This document shows, piece after piece, positions 16,827 through 23,660 of a DNA stretch of 41,423 nucleotides. The notes beneath the pieces were generated by a model, which did no database searches, was not told the DNA's origin, and worked only from the letters and a program-made list of their open reading frames with translations. The stretch comes from Oscillospiraceae bacterium (GTDB lineage: Bacteria > Bacillota > Clostridia > Oscillospirales > Ruminococcaceae): NCBI GenBank assembly GCA_022769365.1, contig JALEJO010000059.1:1-41423 (forward strand), written 5' to 3'. Positions within the stretch are counted from its first letter, which is position 1. Each line of letters starts with the position of its first letter. A program made the translations under genes and the position numbers.

Positions 16827-17393
16827 TTATAATATCCCGAGTGCCTCGCAAATATCGGCACCATTTGAAATTTTATTGCAAAGGTATGCTCTGCAATTTC
16901 TGTAAGTTCTGAAAGTTCTTTCAGCTTTTTCTTCATCTGAATAAACTTTCCAAAATCCGCACATCTTGAATTTTTTGCCTTTATTTTTTATAAAGCCGTC
17001 AACATCTTCTATAGGATAGCCAAGAAAAATTCCTATTTCATGCGGAAAATTGTTTTCGTTTTTTATTCTTGATGAAAGTTTTTCAAGGCATTCCGAAACG
17101 CTTTTACAACATTTATATCCATATAAATTAAGATATTCACGCACTTCATATTTATTTATATGCTTTTCCAAAAGATTTTCATTATAAACAAGAACAAGAA
17201 CACTGTTTTTATCTTCATAAACTATGCGGATTTTTATTCCTGAAAGACTAAGTTCTGTATATGTTCTGCCCTTCAAATACTCGTTGTATTCGTCTTTTTT
17301 AATTTTCATAAGTGATGATGCCTTTATTCCATATAAAGAAGGTGCTGTGTGATATGCAAGTTTCATTTCAAAGTTTGACTTATAATCAGACAT
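16827..17393 (-). CDS. DUF3793 family protein
   Basis: A 188-residue soluble protein of the DUF3793 family, known from Clostridia and of unknown function. The family pattern is visible: an N-terminal LAYHTAPSLYGIKASSL stretch, then HEIGIFLGYPIEDVDGFI, then CGFWKVYSDEEKAERTFRTYRNCR. Several cysteines recur in the second half (KCCKS, KMCGFW, RNCRAYLC). The ATG has GGAGG, and the 16-base palindrome lies directly before that site at 17411-17426. It stands between DUF2325 and flavodoxin genes, which suggests a redox or metal-linked job. That link is inference. Confidence 0.85.
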   Translation of the reverse strand: MSDYKSNFEMKLAYHTAPSLYGIKASSLMKIKKDEYNEYLKGRTYTELSLSGIKIRIVYEDKNSVLVLVYNENLLEKHINKYEVREYLNLYGYKCCKSVSECLEKLSSRIKNENNFPHEIGIFLGYPIEDVDGFIKNKGKKFKMCGFWKVYSDEEKAERTFRTYRNCRAYLCNKISNGADICEALGIL

Positions 17394-17410
17394 ATGTAAC
17401 CTCCATTTTA

Positions 17411-17426
17411 GTTAGATATTGCTAAC
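17411..17426. promoter_or_regulatory. Operator-like palindrome, copy 1
   Basis: GTTAGATATTGCTAAC, with five-base arms GTTAG/CTAAC, lies in the 48-base gap between DUF2325 and DUF3793. It is identical to the copy at 17803-17818. On the minus strand a possible -10 (TAATAT) lies just upstream of it, so a second regulated start is possible. Confidence 0.6.
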
Positions 17427-17441
17427 ATCATATTACAAAAA

Positions 17442-17732
17442 TTACGCTCTTTCAGGACAATACTTTGAAAGTACATTTTTTAATGCACTTACACTTGCAG
17501 AATGTATCTTTTCAACATCAAATTTATGTTTATCTGCTTTTTGATTAACGCATGACACCATTTTGTGTGAAACTGTATTTGTAAAAACTATCACAAGGTC
17601 AGGTGTGCCAAGCTTTCTTTCAAAATCAGCAGGCATTTTTATAAAAACTTTTGCCTTACAATCGTAATCTTTGCAAATGTTTTTATATCTTGTTACCATT
17701 CGGTCGTTTCCACCGACTAATACTACACTCAT
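17442..17732 (-). CDS. DUF2325 family protein
   Basis: A 96-residue protein of the DUF2325 family, function unknown. It starts with a MSVVLVGGNDRM loop and contains PDLVIVFTNTVSHKM, the Rossmann-like pattern seen in the family. Three cysteines and two histidines are present, but no recognised metal motif. First gene of the group with DUF3793 and flavodoxin, expressed from the promoter at 17827-17855. The ATG follows AAAGGAAAA. Confidence 0.85.
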   Translation of the reverse strand: MSVVLVGGNDRMVTRYKNICKDYDCKAKVFIKMPADFERKLGTPDLVIVFTNTVSHKMVSCVNQKADKHKFDVEKIHSASVSALKNVLSKYCPERA

Positions 17733-17802
17733 TATTTTTCCTTTCTTAAAGTAACAAACGGACTATGATATATATAAATCAAGTTTAAAATCATATTATC
17801 AA

Positions 17803-17818
17803 GTTAGATATTGCTAAC
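17803..17818. promoter_or_regulatory. Operator-like palindrome, copy 2, at the DUF2325 transcription start
   Basis: The same 16 bases as at 17411-17426, placed 8-24 bases downstream of the -10 box of the DUF2325 promoter. A bound repressor here would block transcription initiation. The regulator is unknown; a metal-responsive repressor is a guess based on the flavodoxin. Confidence 0.65.
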
Positions 17819-17826
17819 CTGTATTT

Positions 17827-17855
17827 ATAATAGCATATTCAAGTAAAAATGTCAA
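17827..17855 (-). promoter_or_regulatory. Sigma-A promoter of the DUF2325-DUF3793-flavodoxin group
   Basis: A consensus TTGACA (17850-17855), 17 bases and TATTAT (17827-17832) on the minus strand, followed by the palindrome at 17803-17818. Confidence 0.85.
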
Positions 17856-17887
17856 TAGCTGAATATATTTTTGTATATTCAGCTATT
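17854..17887 (-). terminator. Perfect 14-bp hairpin, possible rqcH terminator
   Basis: AATAGCTGAATATA (17854-17867) pairs with TATATTCAGCTATT (17874-17887). It lies 73 bases after the rqcH stop and touches the -35 box of the next promoter. The T run on the minus strand begins about five bases after the stem. It could be a terminator or an additional regulatory palindrome. Confidence 0.5.
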
Positions 17888-17959
17888 TGTTATTATAATA
17901 TAGAAATTATTTTTGTTTATTTATTCAAATATCAAATTTATATATTAGTTAGCATATGA

Positions 17960-19699
17960 TTATGATTCTATTTCACACGGCTTAACGTATGCTGTTTTAT
18001 AATTTGTAAATATAACCATACCCGGTTTTGCATCAGATGGCTTTTTTACATACTTAACAAGACAATAATCAACCGCAACTTTATCTGCACTCTGTGCCTT
18101 GCTGTGATAAGCTGCAAGACACGCTGCCTGCTCCAGCGTTGTGTCAGGTACTTCTTTGCCCTCTGCCGAAACTATGACGTGTGAGCCCGGTACACCCTGC
18201 GTATGAAACCAGTAATCTGTTTTTGCTGCTGTTTTCAATGTCAGCTTGTCGTTTTGTTTGTTGTTTCTTCCAACGTATATTTTAAAACCGTCAACAGATG
18301 TATATTCCATAGGCGGTAACGCTTTTGGCGGCTTCGTTTTCCAGTTTATTTTTCTTATATATCCCTGTTCTGAAAGTTCCGTTCTTATTTGCGCAAGGTC
18401 GCTTTCCGTTTCTGCTCTTGTCAATGAATCAAGTACTGAATCGAAATATACAAGTTCCTGTTCTCCCTGTCTTATTCTTTCCGCAAGGATTTTTTCAGCC
18501 GTAACCGCTTTTCGATATTCTTTATAATATTTCTGTGCATTTTCAGACGGTGAAAGCATCGTGTCAAGTTTTATTTCAGCTTCAGGACTTCCCTCTTCAT
18601 AAAAATCATTTACTATTACCTTTTTATCGCCTTTTTTTATCATATACATATATGACGAAATAAGGTCGCCTGCTTTTTTATATTCATCTTTTTTTGCACA
18701 CGTTTCAAGTTCTGCGTGCTGAACGGATAATCTTTTTGAAGTTCTTTCAACATTCTGAACAAGTAACCTGAATATATCATTTGCACGCTGTTTCAGTATT
18801 GCACTTTTATCATATGAAAAATAAAAATCATCCATCATTTCAAATAATTCATCATACGATTTTTTTATAAAAAGATTCCCATACTGGCTTACATTCATAA
18901 ACGTAAACTCTTTCATTCTGCCCTCTTTTGTGCGTAAAAGAGTAAATTCATAATTCTTTTTCAGGAGTTTTTCTCTTGTTTCATTTATTATAAATGCAAG
19001 TCTTTCAGTTTGTTCTTCCGTCATTTCAGATGGTGATAACTCTTCCCCTCTGCCGACATAAAAACTCCATTCTCTTGTCAAAAGCGGAGAAACTCCTTCA
19101 AGTGTTCTTATAAGTGCCTTGCTGAGTTCAATTCCGGGATAATTATTTTTCAGTTCTGAAATTATTTTTTCGGTTGACTCTGTTATAAAATCAAACCTTG
19201 GATTATCATTCGGCGGCATTTCATATGTTATCCCAGGTAAAATTATTCTCTTTGCAGATGTTGAAGCGTCAACTCTTCTCATTGCATCAATAACTTTTCC
19301 ATTCTGATTTACAAGGATAATATTTGAATATCTTCCCATTATTTCACAGCATAAAGTTAAAACAACATTGTCGCCAAGTTCATTTATACAATCAAAATCA
19401 AAAAACAAAACTCTTTCAAGTCCATTTTGTCTTATCGCTTTAACTCTTCCGCCTGTTAAATGCTTCCTCATCAGCATACAGAACATTGGCGGCTGAGGTG
19501 GATTTTCAGGAGTATTTTTTGTTATCTGAACTCTTGCCCTTTCAGGGTCGCAAGAAAAAATTATTTTTTGGGTTGTTCCCTGTTTCATTGATATAATAAG
19601 ATCGTATTTTGATGGCTGATACACTTTTTCAACTTTTGCACCAACCAAAAATTCCATCTTATCTTTTATAACCGACAGCATTACACCATCAAGTGCCAT
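17960..19699 (-). CDS. rqcH: Rqc2 homologue RqcH (NFACT / fibronectin-binding-like protein)
   Basis: A 579-residue NFACT-family protein. Family members bind split 50S subunits carrying stalled peptidyl-tRNA and direct C-terminal alanine tailing, and older annotations call them fibronectin-binding protein A. The NFACT-N region opens with MALDGVMLSVIKDKMEFLVGAKV. A helical and coiled-coil middle contains the DFYFSYDKSAILKQRANDIFR stretch. The C-terminal NFACT-R domain (about 455-570) has VDGFKIYVGRNNKQND and DYWFHTQGVPGSHVIV. The Asp-Arg pair important in studied homologues appears to be Glu95-Arg96 here (GLERVLFF). It is third in a TrmK-Nif3-RqcH transcript. Confidence 0.93.
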   Translation of the reverse strand: MALDGVMLSVIKDKMEFLVGAKVEKVYQPSKYDLIISMKQGTTQKIIFSCDPERARVQITKNTPENPPQPPMFCMLMRKHLTGGRVKAIRQNGLERVLFFDFDCINELGDNVVLTLCCEIMGRYSNIILVNQNGKVIDAMRRVDASTSAKRIILPGITYEMPPNDNPRFDFITESTEKIISELKNNYPGIELSKALIRTLEGVSPLLTREWSFYVGRGEELSPSEMTEEQTERLAFIINETREKLLKKNYEFTLLRTKEGRMKEFTFMNVSQYGNLFIKKSYDELFEMMDDFYFSYDKSAILKQRANDIFRLLVQNVERTSKRLSVQHAELETCAKKDEYKKAGDLISSYMYMIKKGDKKVIVNDFYEEGSPEAEIKLDTMLSPSENAQKYYKEYRKAVTAEKILAERIRQGEQELVYFDSVLDSLTRAETESDLAQIRTELSEQGYIRKINWKTKPPKALPPMEYTSVDGFKIYVGRNNKQNDKLTLKTAAKTDYWFHTQGVPGSHVIVSAEGKEVPDTTLEQAACLAAYHSKAQSADKVAVDYCLVKYVKKPSDAKPGMVIFTNYKTAYVKPCEIES

Positions 19700-19721
19700 T
19701 ATTTTTCACCTGCTTTATTAT

Positions 19722-20492
19722 TTATTTTATTGTTTTATACGGCTTTTTTTCGTATTTCAAACATTCTGCATTATTTTTTAAAAGTTCAAAAATCGGCTCG
19801 TAAAAGAATTTTTCTGTTCCGAAATGCCCTGCATCAATAAGATTCATTTCAAGATTTTCTGCCGCTATCCATCTATCGTGTTTAACATCACCTGTTATCA
19901 ATGTATCTGCACCAAGATTTTTTGCATATTCAAGCATTGATGAACCCGAACCCGAACATACAGCAATAACAGAAACTTCTTTTTGTCCACTATAAAATCT
20001 TACTTCATCTTCTGCAAGTGCTTTTGCAGTTTTCTGTGCAAATATACCTGTATCAAGCGATTTTTTTAATTTTGCTGCAAAACCGAAACCTGTACCGTCA
20101 GGTTGAGTCGTTTCAAGAATTTTATAATCTTTTTCAAACTCTGCTTCTTTGCTAAGTTTATTAAATAAAATTTCGTTCATACCGCAACCTGCAATATCAA
20201 GCGGAGTATGCATACATATTGCTGAAATATCATTTTCAACAAGTTTATAAACAACTGAACTTTTTTTCAAATCTTTTAACGGTTCAAAAATAACAGGGTG
20301 ATGCGATATTATTAAGTCAGCATTATTTTCAATCGCAAATTCAACTGCACCCTTTGTTATATCAAGTGCAAAAACTATTTTTTTAACTTCTTTTTCTTCA
20401 TCTCCAACAAGAAATCCCGAATTATCCCATTTTTCCTGCGTTGAAACAGGAATTATTTTGTTTATTTTCTCAAATATTTCTTTTACTTTCAT
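19722..20492 (-). CDS. Nif3-like dinuclear metal centre protein (YqfO family)
   Basis: A 256-residue member of the Nif3 family, hexameric proteins with a dinuclear metal site. Their physiological role is debated, and some act as GTP cyclohydrolase I type 2 or as transcription-related factors. The metal-ligand motifs are present: SHHPVIF (His64, His65), MHTPLD and the C-terminal GHFGTE. The ATG at 20492 is preceded by AAAGGA and lies inside the end of trmK, with a 23-base overlap. An in-frame extension to 20519 has no better site. This trmK-nif3 pairing is common in Firmicutes. Confidence 0.93.
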   Translation of the reverse strand: MKVKEIFEKINKIIPVSTQEKWDNSGFLVGDEEKEVKKIVFALDITKGAVEFAIENNADLIISHHPVIFEPLKDLKKSSVVYKLVENDISAICMHTPLDIAGCGMNEILFNKLSKEAEFEKDYKILETTQPDGTGFGFAAKLKKSLDTGIFAQKTAKALAEDEVRFYSGQKEVSVIAVCSGSGSSMLEYAKNLGADTLITGDVKHDRWIAAENLEMNLIDAGHFGTEKFFYEPIFELLKNNAECLKYEKKPYKTIK

Positions 20493-21168
20493 TTTTGAGT
20501 ATCCTTTCCGCTTCTTCAAGATTATTTTTCATATCTTCAAGTTCTGCCTCATTTTTTGAATTAAGCTGACCTTTATATTTTTTCATATACTTATTAAACT
20601 GAATTGTTCCGTATTTTTTTGATTCTTCCTTTGAATAATCAGCAAATCCCATTATTGCTGTTGATTCAGTTATATCAATTTTTTCGCCTGTATATATGGC
20701 CTTTAAAACAACATAAACTTTTTTTCCGTCTGAAACGGCTTCTTCTTTTGTTATTTCAAAACCATTTTTATAAAGCCATTTTCTCAGCATACTTTCTCTT
20801 GTCATAGGCTGCAAAACAAGTGTACAGCCTGCCGAAAAATCAAGATTTTTTTCAAGTATATCTATTATTGTTTCACCACCCATACCGGCAATAACAACGC
20901 AATTTATTTTATCTGCATACACTGAATCTGCAATTTTTTCAAGTCCGTCAGATAAAATTGCAGGGATTTTTTCTTCATATCCATATTCAGCAATATTTTT
21001 CTTTGCTGCCGACAATGGTCCTTCATTTATGTCAGATGCAATAACCAAATCGCATATTCCTCTTTTAACAAGTTCGCAAGCAAGATACCCGTGGTCTGTA
21101 CCAACATCACAAACCGTCATACCCTTTTCAATCATATTAAAACATAATTCAAGTCTGTTTCCAAGCAT
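20470..21168 (-). CDS. trmK: tRNA (adenine(22)-N1)-methyltransferase
   Basis: A 232-residue SAM-dependent methyltransferase that makes m1A22 in tRNA. The SAM-binding motif is VCDVGTDHGYLACELV (about 20-35), followed by SDIN and by VIAGMGGETIIDIL, with LVLQPMT near residue 123 as the family's catalytic-region motif. A C-terminal helical, lysine-rich domain follows. The ATG at 21168 has AGGAGA; a longer in-frame start at 21216 lies within an upstream hairpin and is rejected. First gene of trmK-nif3-rqcH. Confidence 0.93.
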   Translation of the reverse strand: MLGNRLELCFNMIEKGMTVCDVGTDHGYLACELVKRGICDLVIASDINEGPLSAAKKNIAEYGYEEKIPAILSDGLEKIADSVYADKINCVVIAGMGGETIIDILEKNLDFSAGCTLVLQPMTRESMLRKWLYKNGFEITKEEAVSDGKKVYVVLKAIYTGEKIDITESTAIMGFADYSKEESKKYGTIQFNKYMKKYKGQLNSKNEAELEDMKNNLEEAERILKNESKRNI

Positions 21169-21189
21169 TTTCTGTTCTCCTAAAAAATA

Positions 21190-21216
21190 ATGCGAATTGC
21201 AGCAGGCAACTCGCAT
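21190..21216 (-). terminator. Intrinsic terminator just upstream of trmK
   Basis: An 11-bp stem with one mismatch (21190-21200 with 21206-21216, loop of five) is followed on the minus strand by ATTATTTTTT. It lies only about 20 bases before the trmK start, so either an upstream RNA ends here or it attenuates trmK. Confidence 0.7.
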
Positions 21217-21488
21217 TTACGAATCTGAAATCAAATTAAAATGTTTCTGTGTAATTGTACTTAACCATTTTTATCAGCATCTATTCCGTGAACCAAGGTA
21301 AGCTTCGTCAATTATTAAAATGAACCGAAGCACAGCCAATATAAAACATCCTCATATTCAAAATGCATAAGCAGGGTTACATATCAACTGAAATATAATA
21401 ATTATCTGTAACTATTTTATCGTGCAATCTCTGTTATTAAAATACTTCTAAAGCTCTGGATTAGGGAAAAATACTCTGTTTTAAATGA
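21217..21488 (-). other. Non-coding stretch with paired segments upstream of trmK
   Basis: A 272-base region without a convincing gene. On the minus strand I can pair CAGTTGATAT with ATATTGGCTG (10 pairs, some G-U, enclosing a second small stem), and GCTTCG with CGAAGC. A weak promoter is conceivable near the zinc-ribbon end (TTGCAC, 17 bases, TAATTA). The region ends at the terminator 21190-21216. It may be the 3' untranslated region of the zinc-ribbon mRNA or a separate small RNA. Confidence 0.35.
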
Positions 21489-21770
21489 TTATTCTTCTCT
21501 CATCTTTGCAAAACATTCACTGCAATATACAGCACGGTCTTCTGTTGGCTTGAAAGGAACTCTTGCTTCTTTTCCGCAGCTTGCACATGTAGCTGTGAAA
21601 AATTCACGTGCTGGCTTTCCGCCTTCAGCAGCTTTTCTTGCATTTCTACAATTTCTGCAACGCTTTGGTTCGTTTGTGAAACCTCTTTCAGCGTAAAATT
21701 CCTGTTCGCCTGCTGTGAATACGAATTCTTCTCCACAGTCTTTACAAACTAAAGTCTTGTCTTCAAACAT
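21489..21770 (-). CDS. Zinc-ribbon domain protein with four CxxC motifs
   Basis: A 93-residue protein built from two zinc-ribbon units: CKDC (9-12) with CRNC (38-41), and CASC with CSEC in the C-terminal half. The N-terminal unit, MFEDKTLVCKDCGEEFVFTA followed by EFYAERGF and EPKRC, is the probable zinc-ribbon domain found in many Clostridia. Small, charged and soluble, it is likely to bind nucleic acid or protein, but the function is unknown. It has a consensus promoter and a structured leader of about 158 bases. The ATG follows GCGAGGT. Confidence 0.9.
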   Translation of the reverse strand: MFEDKTLVCKDCGEEFVFTAGEQEFYAERGFTNEPKRCRNCRNARKAAEGGKPAREFFTATCASCGKEARVPFKPTEDRAVYCSECFAKMREE

Positions 21771-21799
21771 AATATGTACCTCGCTTAAAAATTCTGAAT

Positions 21800-21928
21800 A
21801 ATTGGACCGGAACGGACTCGCACCGAAATCTTTGCTGTATGTCTGCTGACGGATAAAACAATTTTTTTGTTACCACATACCTGCAACGCTCTTCTTGAGC
21901 TACTCAGTCGTCTTTTTTAATAATATTA
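21800..21928 (-). ncRNA. Structured leader RNA of the zinc-ribbon gene (unidentified)
   Basis: Between a perfect promoter and the zinc-ribbon start, the minus strand folds into several helices: GCTC/GAGC (21888-21900), a helix of TTGC/GCAA plus GTATGT/ACATAC (21832-21886) capped by an A-rich loop, and CGG/CCG around a seven-base loop TGCGAGT (21813-21825). Parts look like tRNA D and T arms, but there is no matching acceptor stem. A riboswitch, thermosensor or tRNA relic are all possible. I cannot name a family. Confidence 0.45.
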
Positions 21929-21934
21929 CATTAT

Positions 21935-21963
21935 ATTATAAACCATTTCTTTTAGTTTGTCAA
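21935..21963 (-). promoter_or_regulatory. Consensus sigma-A promoter of the zinc-ribbon transcript
   Basis: A perfect TTGACA (21958-21963), a 17-base spacer and a perfect TATAAT (21935-21940) on the minus strand. This and the rpsL promoter (40387-40415) are the strongest promoters by consensus in the window. Confidence 0.9.
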
Positions 21964-22045
21964 TAGTTTTTATACAATTTTCACGGAAATCAATTTTTAA
22001 AATATTTATTTACTTTATGAAAAGAATATGAAGTATACTAAATCA

Positions 22046-22195
22046 AGGCTCTCCTTTTAAGAAGAGCTGTCAGCTTTAGATAACTGAGAGGTGTATACCA
22101 AAATAATTTAATATAAATTTCACTTGAAACTTTAAGCAAGTTCAACCTCTCCGAGCGGCTTCGCCGCCCACCTCTCCTTAAAAGGAAAGGCTTTA
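22046..22195. repeat. 150-base palindromic MITE-like element
   Basis: The ends form terminal inverted repeats: left AAGGCTCTCCTTTTAAG, right (reversed) AAAGCCTTTCCTTTTAAGG. Inside are AGAGGTG/CACCTCT arms and a GC-rich hairpin GCGGC-TTC-GCCGC, out of character with the surrounding AT-rich sequence. It has no coding capacity. It lies in the 527-base gap 21771-22297, which otherwise holds the zinc-ribbon leader and promoter and the ftsZ terminator. A shortened relative lies at 11449-11478. Confidence 0.65.
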
Positions 22196-22240
22196 ATTAA
22201 AAAATTGATTTCCGTATATAATTTGCTTATATTGCTAAAA

Positions 22241-22281
22241 AAGCAATGATGATAAACGTTAAATCCACCACCATTGCTTTA
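22241..22281 (-). terminator. Intrinsic terminator of ftsZ
   Basis: Fourteen pairs, including two G-U (22241-22254 with 22268-22281), are followed on the minus strand by six T residues. It begins 17 bases past the ftsZ stop and ends the dcw transcript. Confidence 0.88.
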
Positions 22282-22297
22282 ATAAACATTCACATTA

Positions 22298-23437
22298 TTA
22301 CTTTTTAAGAATTTTAAAAATATCAACTAAATCTTCATCAACTGCTGTAGCTGCTTTTTTTGGGGCAGGCTGTTTCTTTGGTTCAGGAATTGTACCGTTT
22401 GTTATTGGGGGTATATTTCCTGATGGAAGTTCTGTTGATGCTGCTGTAGCTGTTTCTTCAGGAAGTGCATCTGAATCGCCGTTATCAAAACCAGCGGCAA
22501 TAACTGTTATAGTCATTTCGTCCTGCATATCTTCCTTGAAAGATGTACCAAAAATAAATTCTACATCATCAGCTGCCTTATCTGTTATCATCTTTGTTGC
22601 CGCGTCAACATCTGATGAAAGAACATCTTCGCTCATGCTGATATTGATAAGAAGTCTTCTTGCACCTTCAATTGATGTTTCAAGAAGTGGGCTTGTGATA
22701 ACTGCGTTTGCAGCTTCCTTAGCCTTGTCTTTGCCTTCACCATGACCAATTGCCATATGTGCATAGCCTGCACCCTTCATAATTGTTGAAACATCGGCAA
22801 AGTCAAGGTTGATGTAGCCTTCTTCTGTGATAAGATCTGAAATGCTCTTTACACCTGTTTTAAGAATATCATCAGCAAGAGCAAATGATTCTCTCATTGT
22901 TGGTGTTTTGTCAAGACCTTCAAGAAGTTTTTCATTAGGTATAACGATAAGTGAGTCAACATATTTTCTAAGTTCACTTATACCTCTTTCAGCCTGAAGC
23001 ATTTTCTGTTCACGTTCAAAGCGGAATGGCTTTGTTACTGTTGCAACTGTAAGGATACCCTGTTCCTGTGCAATTTTAGCAACAACCGGTGCAGCACCTG
23101 TACCTGTTCCGCCGCCCATACCTGCTGTGATAAATACTATGTCAGCACCTTTAAGAGCTGCTTCAATTTCATCTTTGTTTTCTTCTGCACTCTTGGCACC
23201 GACTTCAGGTTTATTTCCTGCACCTCTGCCTTTTGTGAGTTTTGAACCAATCTGAATTTTTGTTGCAGCCTTTGAATTATTTAACGCTTTAGCATCTGTG
23301 TTAATTGCAATATACTCAATATCTTTTACTCCGGAAGTTACCATGCAGTTAAGTGCATTTCCGCCGCCGCCGCCAACGCCGACTACTTTAATATTTACGT
23401 CCGGATCAAATTCGCTCTGATAAACAAAATCAGCCAT
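22298..23437 (-). CDS. ftsZ: Cell division protein FtsZ
   Basis: A 379-residue tubulin-like GTPase that forms the division ring at midcell. The nucleotide-binding tubulin signature GGGTGTG is at 108-114, preceded by VVGVGGGGGNALN (18-30). The T7-loop region GYINLDFADV and a variable Pro/Ala/Thr-rich linker (about 320-365) follow. The C-terminal peptide, EDLVDIFKILKK, should recruit membrane-tethering partners. It has its own promoter (23534-23562) and is last of the dcw cluster, with no ftsA beside it. The ATG follows AGGAGG. Confidence 0.97.
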   Translation of the reverse strand: MADFVYQSEFDPDVNIKVVGVGGGGGNALNCMVTSGVKDIEYIAINTDAKALNNSKAATKIQIGSKLTKGRGAGNKPEVGAKSAEENKDEIEAALKGADIVFITAGMGGGTGTGAAPVVAKIAQEQGILTVATVTKPFRFEREQKMLQAERGISELRKYVDSLIVIPNEKLLEGLDKTPTMRESFALADDILKTGVKSISDLITEEGYINLDFADVSTIMKGAGYAHMAIGHGEGKDKAKEAANAVITSPLLETSIEGARRLLINISMSEDVLSSDVDAATKMITDKAADDVEFIFGTSFKEDMQDEMTITVIAAGFDNGDSDALPEETATAASTELPSGNIPPITNGTIPEPKKQPAPKKAATAVDEDLVDIFKILKK

Positions 23438-23488
23438 TTAACTGTTTCCTCCTGTGTGTTTTTAACTTCACATAATTTATAACAGGAA

Positions 23489-23506
23489 TCATGCTTTCCT
23501 GCATGA
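23489..23506 (-). other. Small hairpin in the ftsZ leader
   Basis: TCATGC/GCATGA with a six-base loop, about 50 bases before the ftsZ start, between promoter and ribosome-binding site. It could influence ftsZ mRNA translation or stability; nothing more is visible. Confidence 0.4.
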
Positions 23507-23533
23507 GTGTTATACTATATAAATACACTCTAT

Positions 23534-23562
23534 ATTGTATCACATCCTATTATTTTTTGCAA
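23534..23562 (-). promoter_or_regulatory. Sigma-A promoter of ftsZ
   Basis: TTGCAA (23557-23562), 17 bases and TACAAT (23534-23539) in the 223-base gap between ftsQ and ftsZ. It allows ftsZ to be expressed apart from the long mraZ transcript. Confidence 0.75.
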
Positions 23563-23660
23563 GTCTTTTTTAAATTTTTTTACATTTTGATGGTAATAGA
23601 GGTATATATCCTTTAAAAAATATAAATATTTATCAAATCAATAATACTTACCTTCATAAA

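Noticed and set aside
21800..21900. Cobalamin riboswitch
   Set aside because: CGGTGCGAGTCCG resembles part of the core, but the AGCCAGGAGACCTGCC box and the GGGAA segment are absent.
21800..21915. tRNA gene with an insertion in the anticodon arm
   Set aside because: D-arm-like and T-arm-like pieces exist, but the D loop is too short, the T stem has only three pairs and the ends do not form an acceptor stem.
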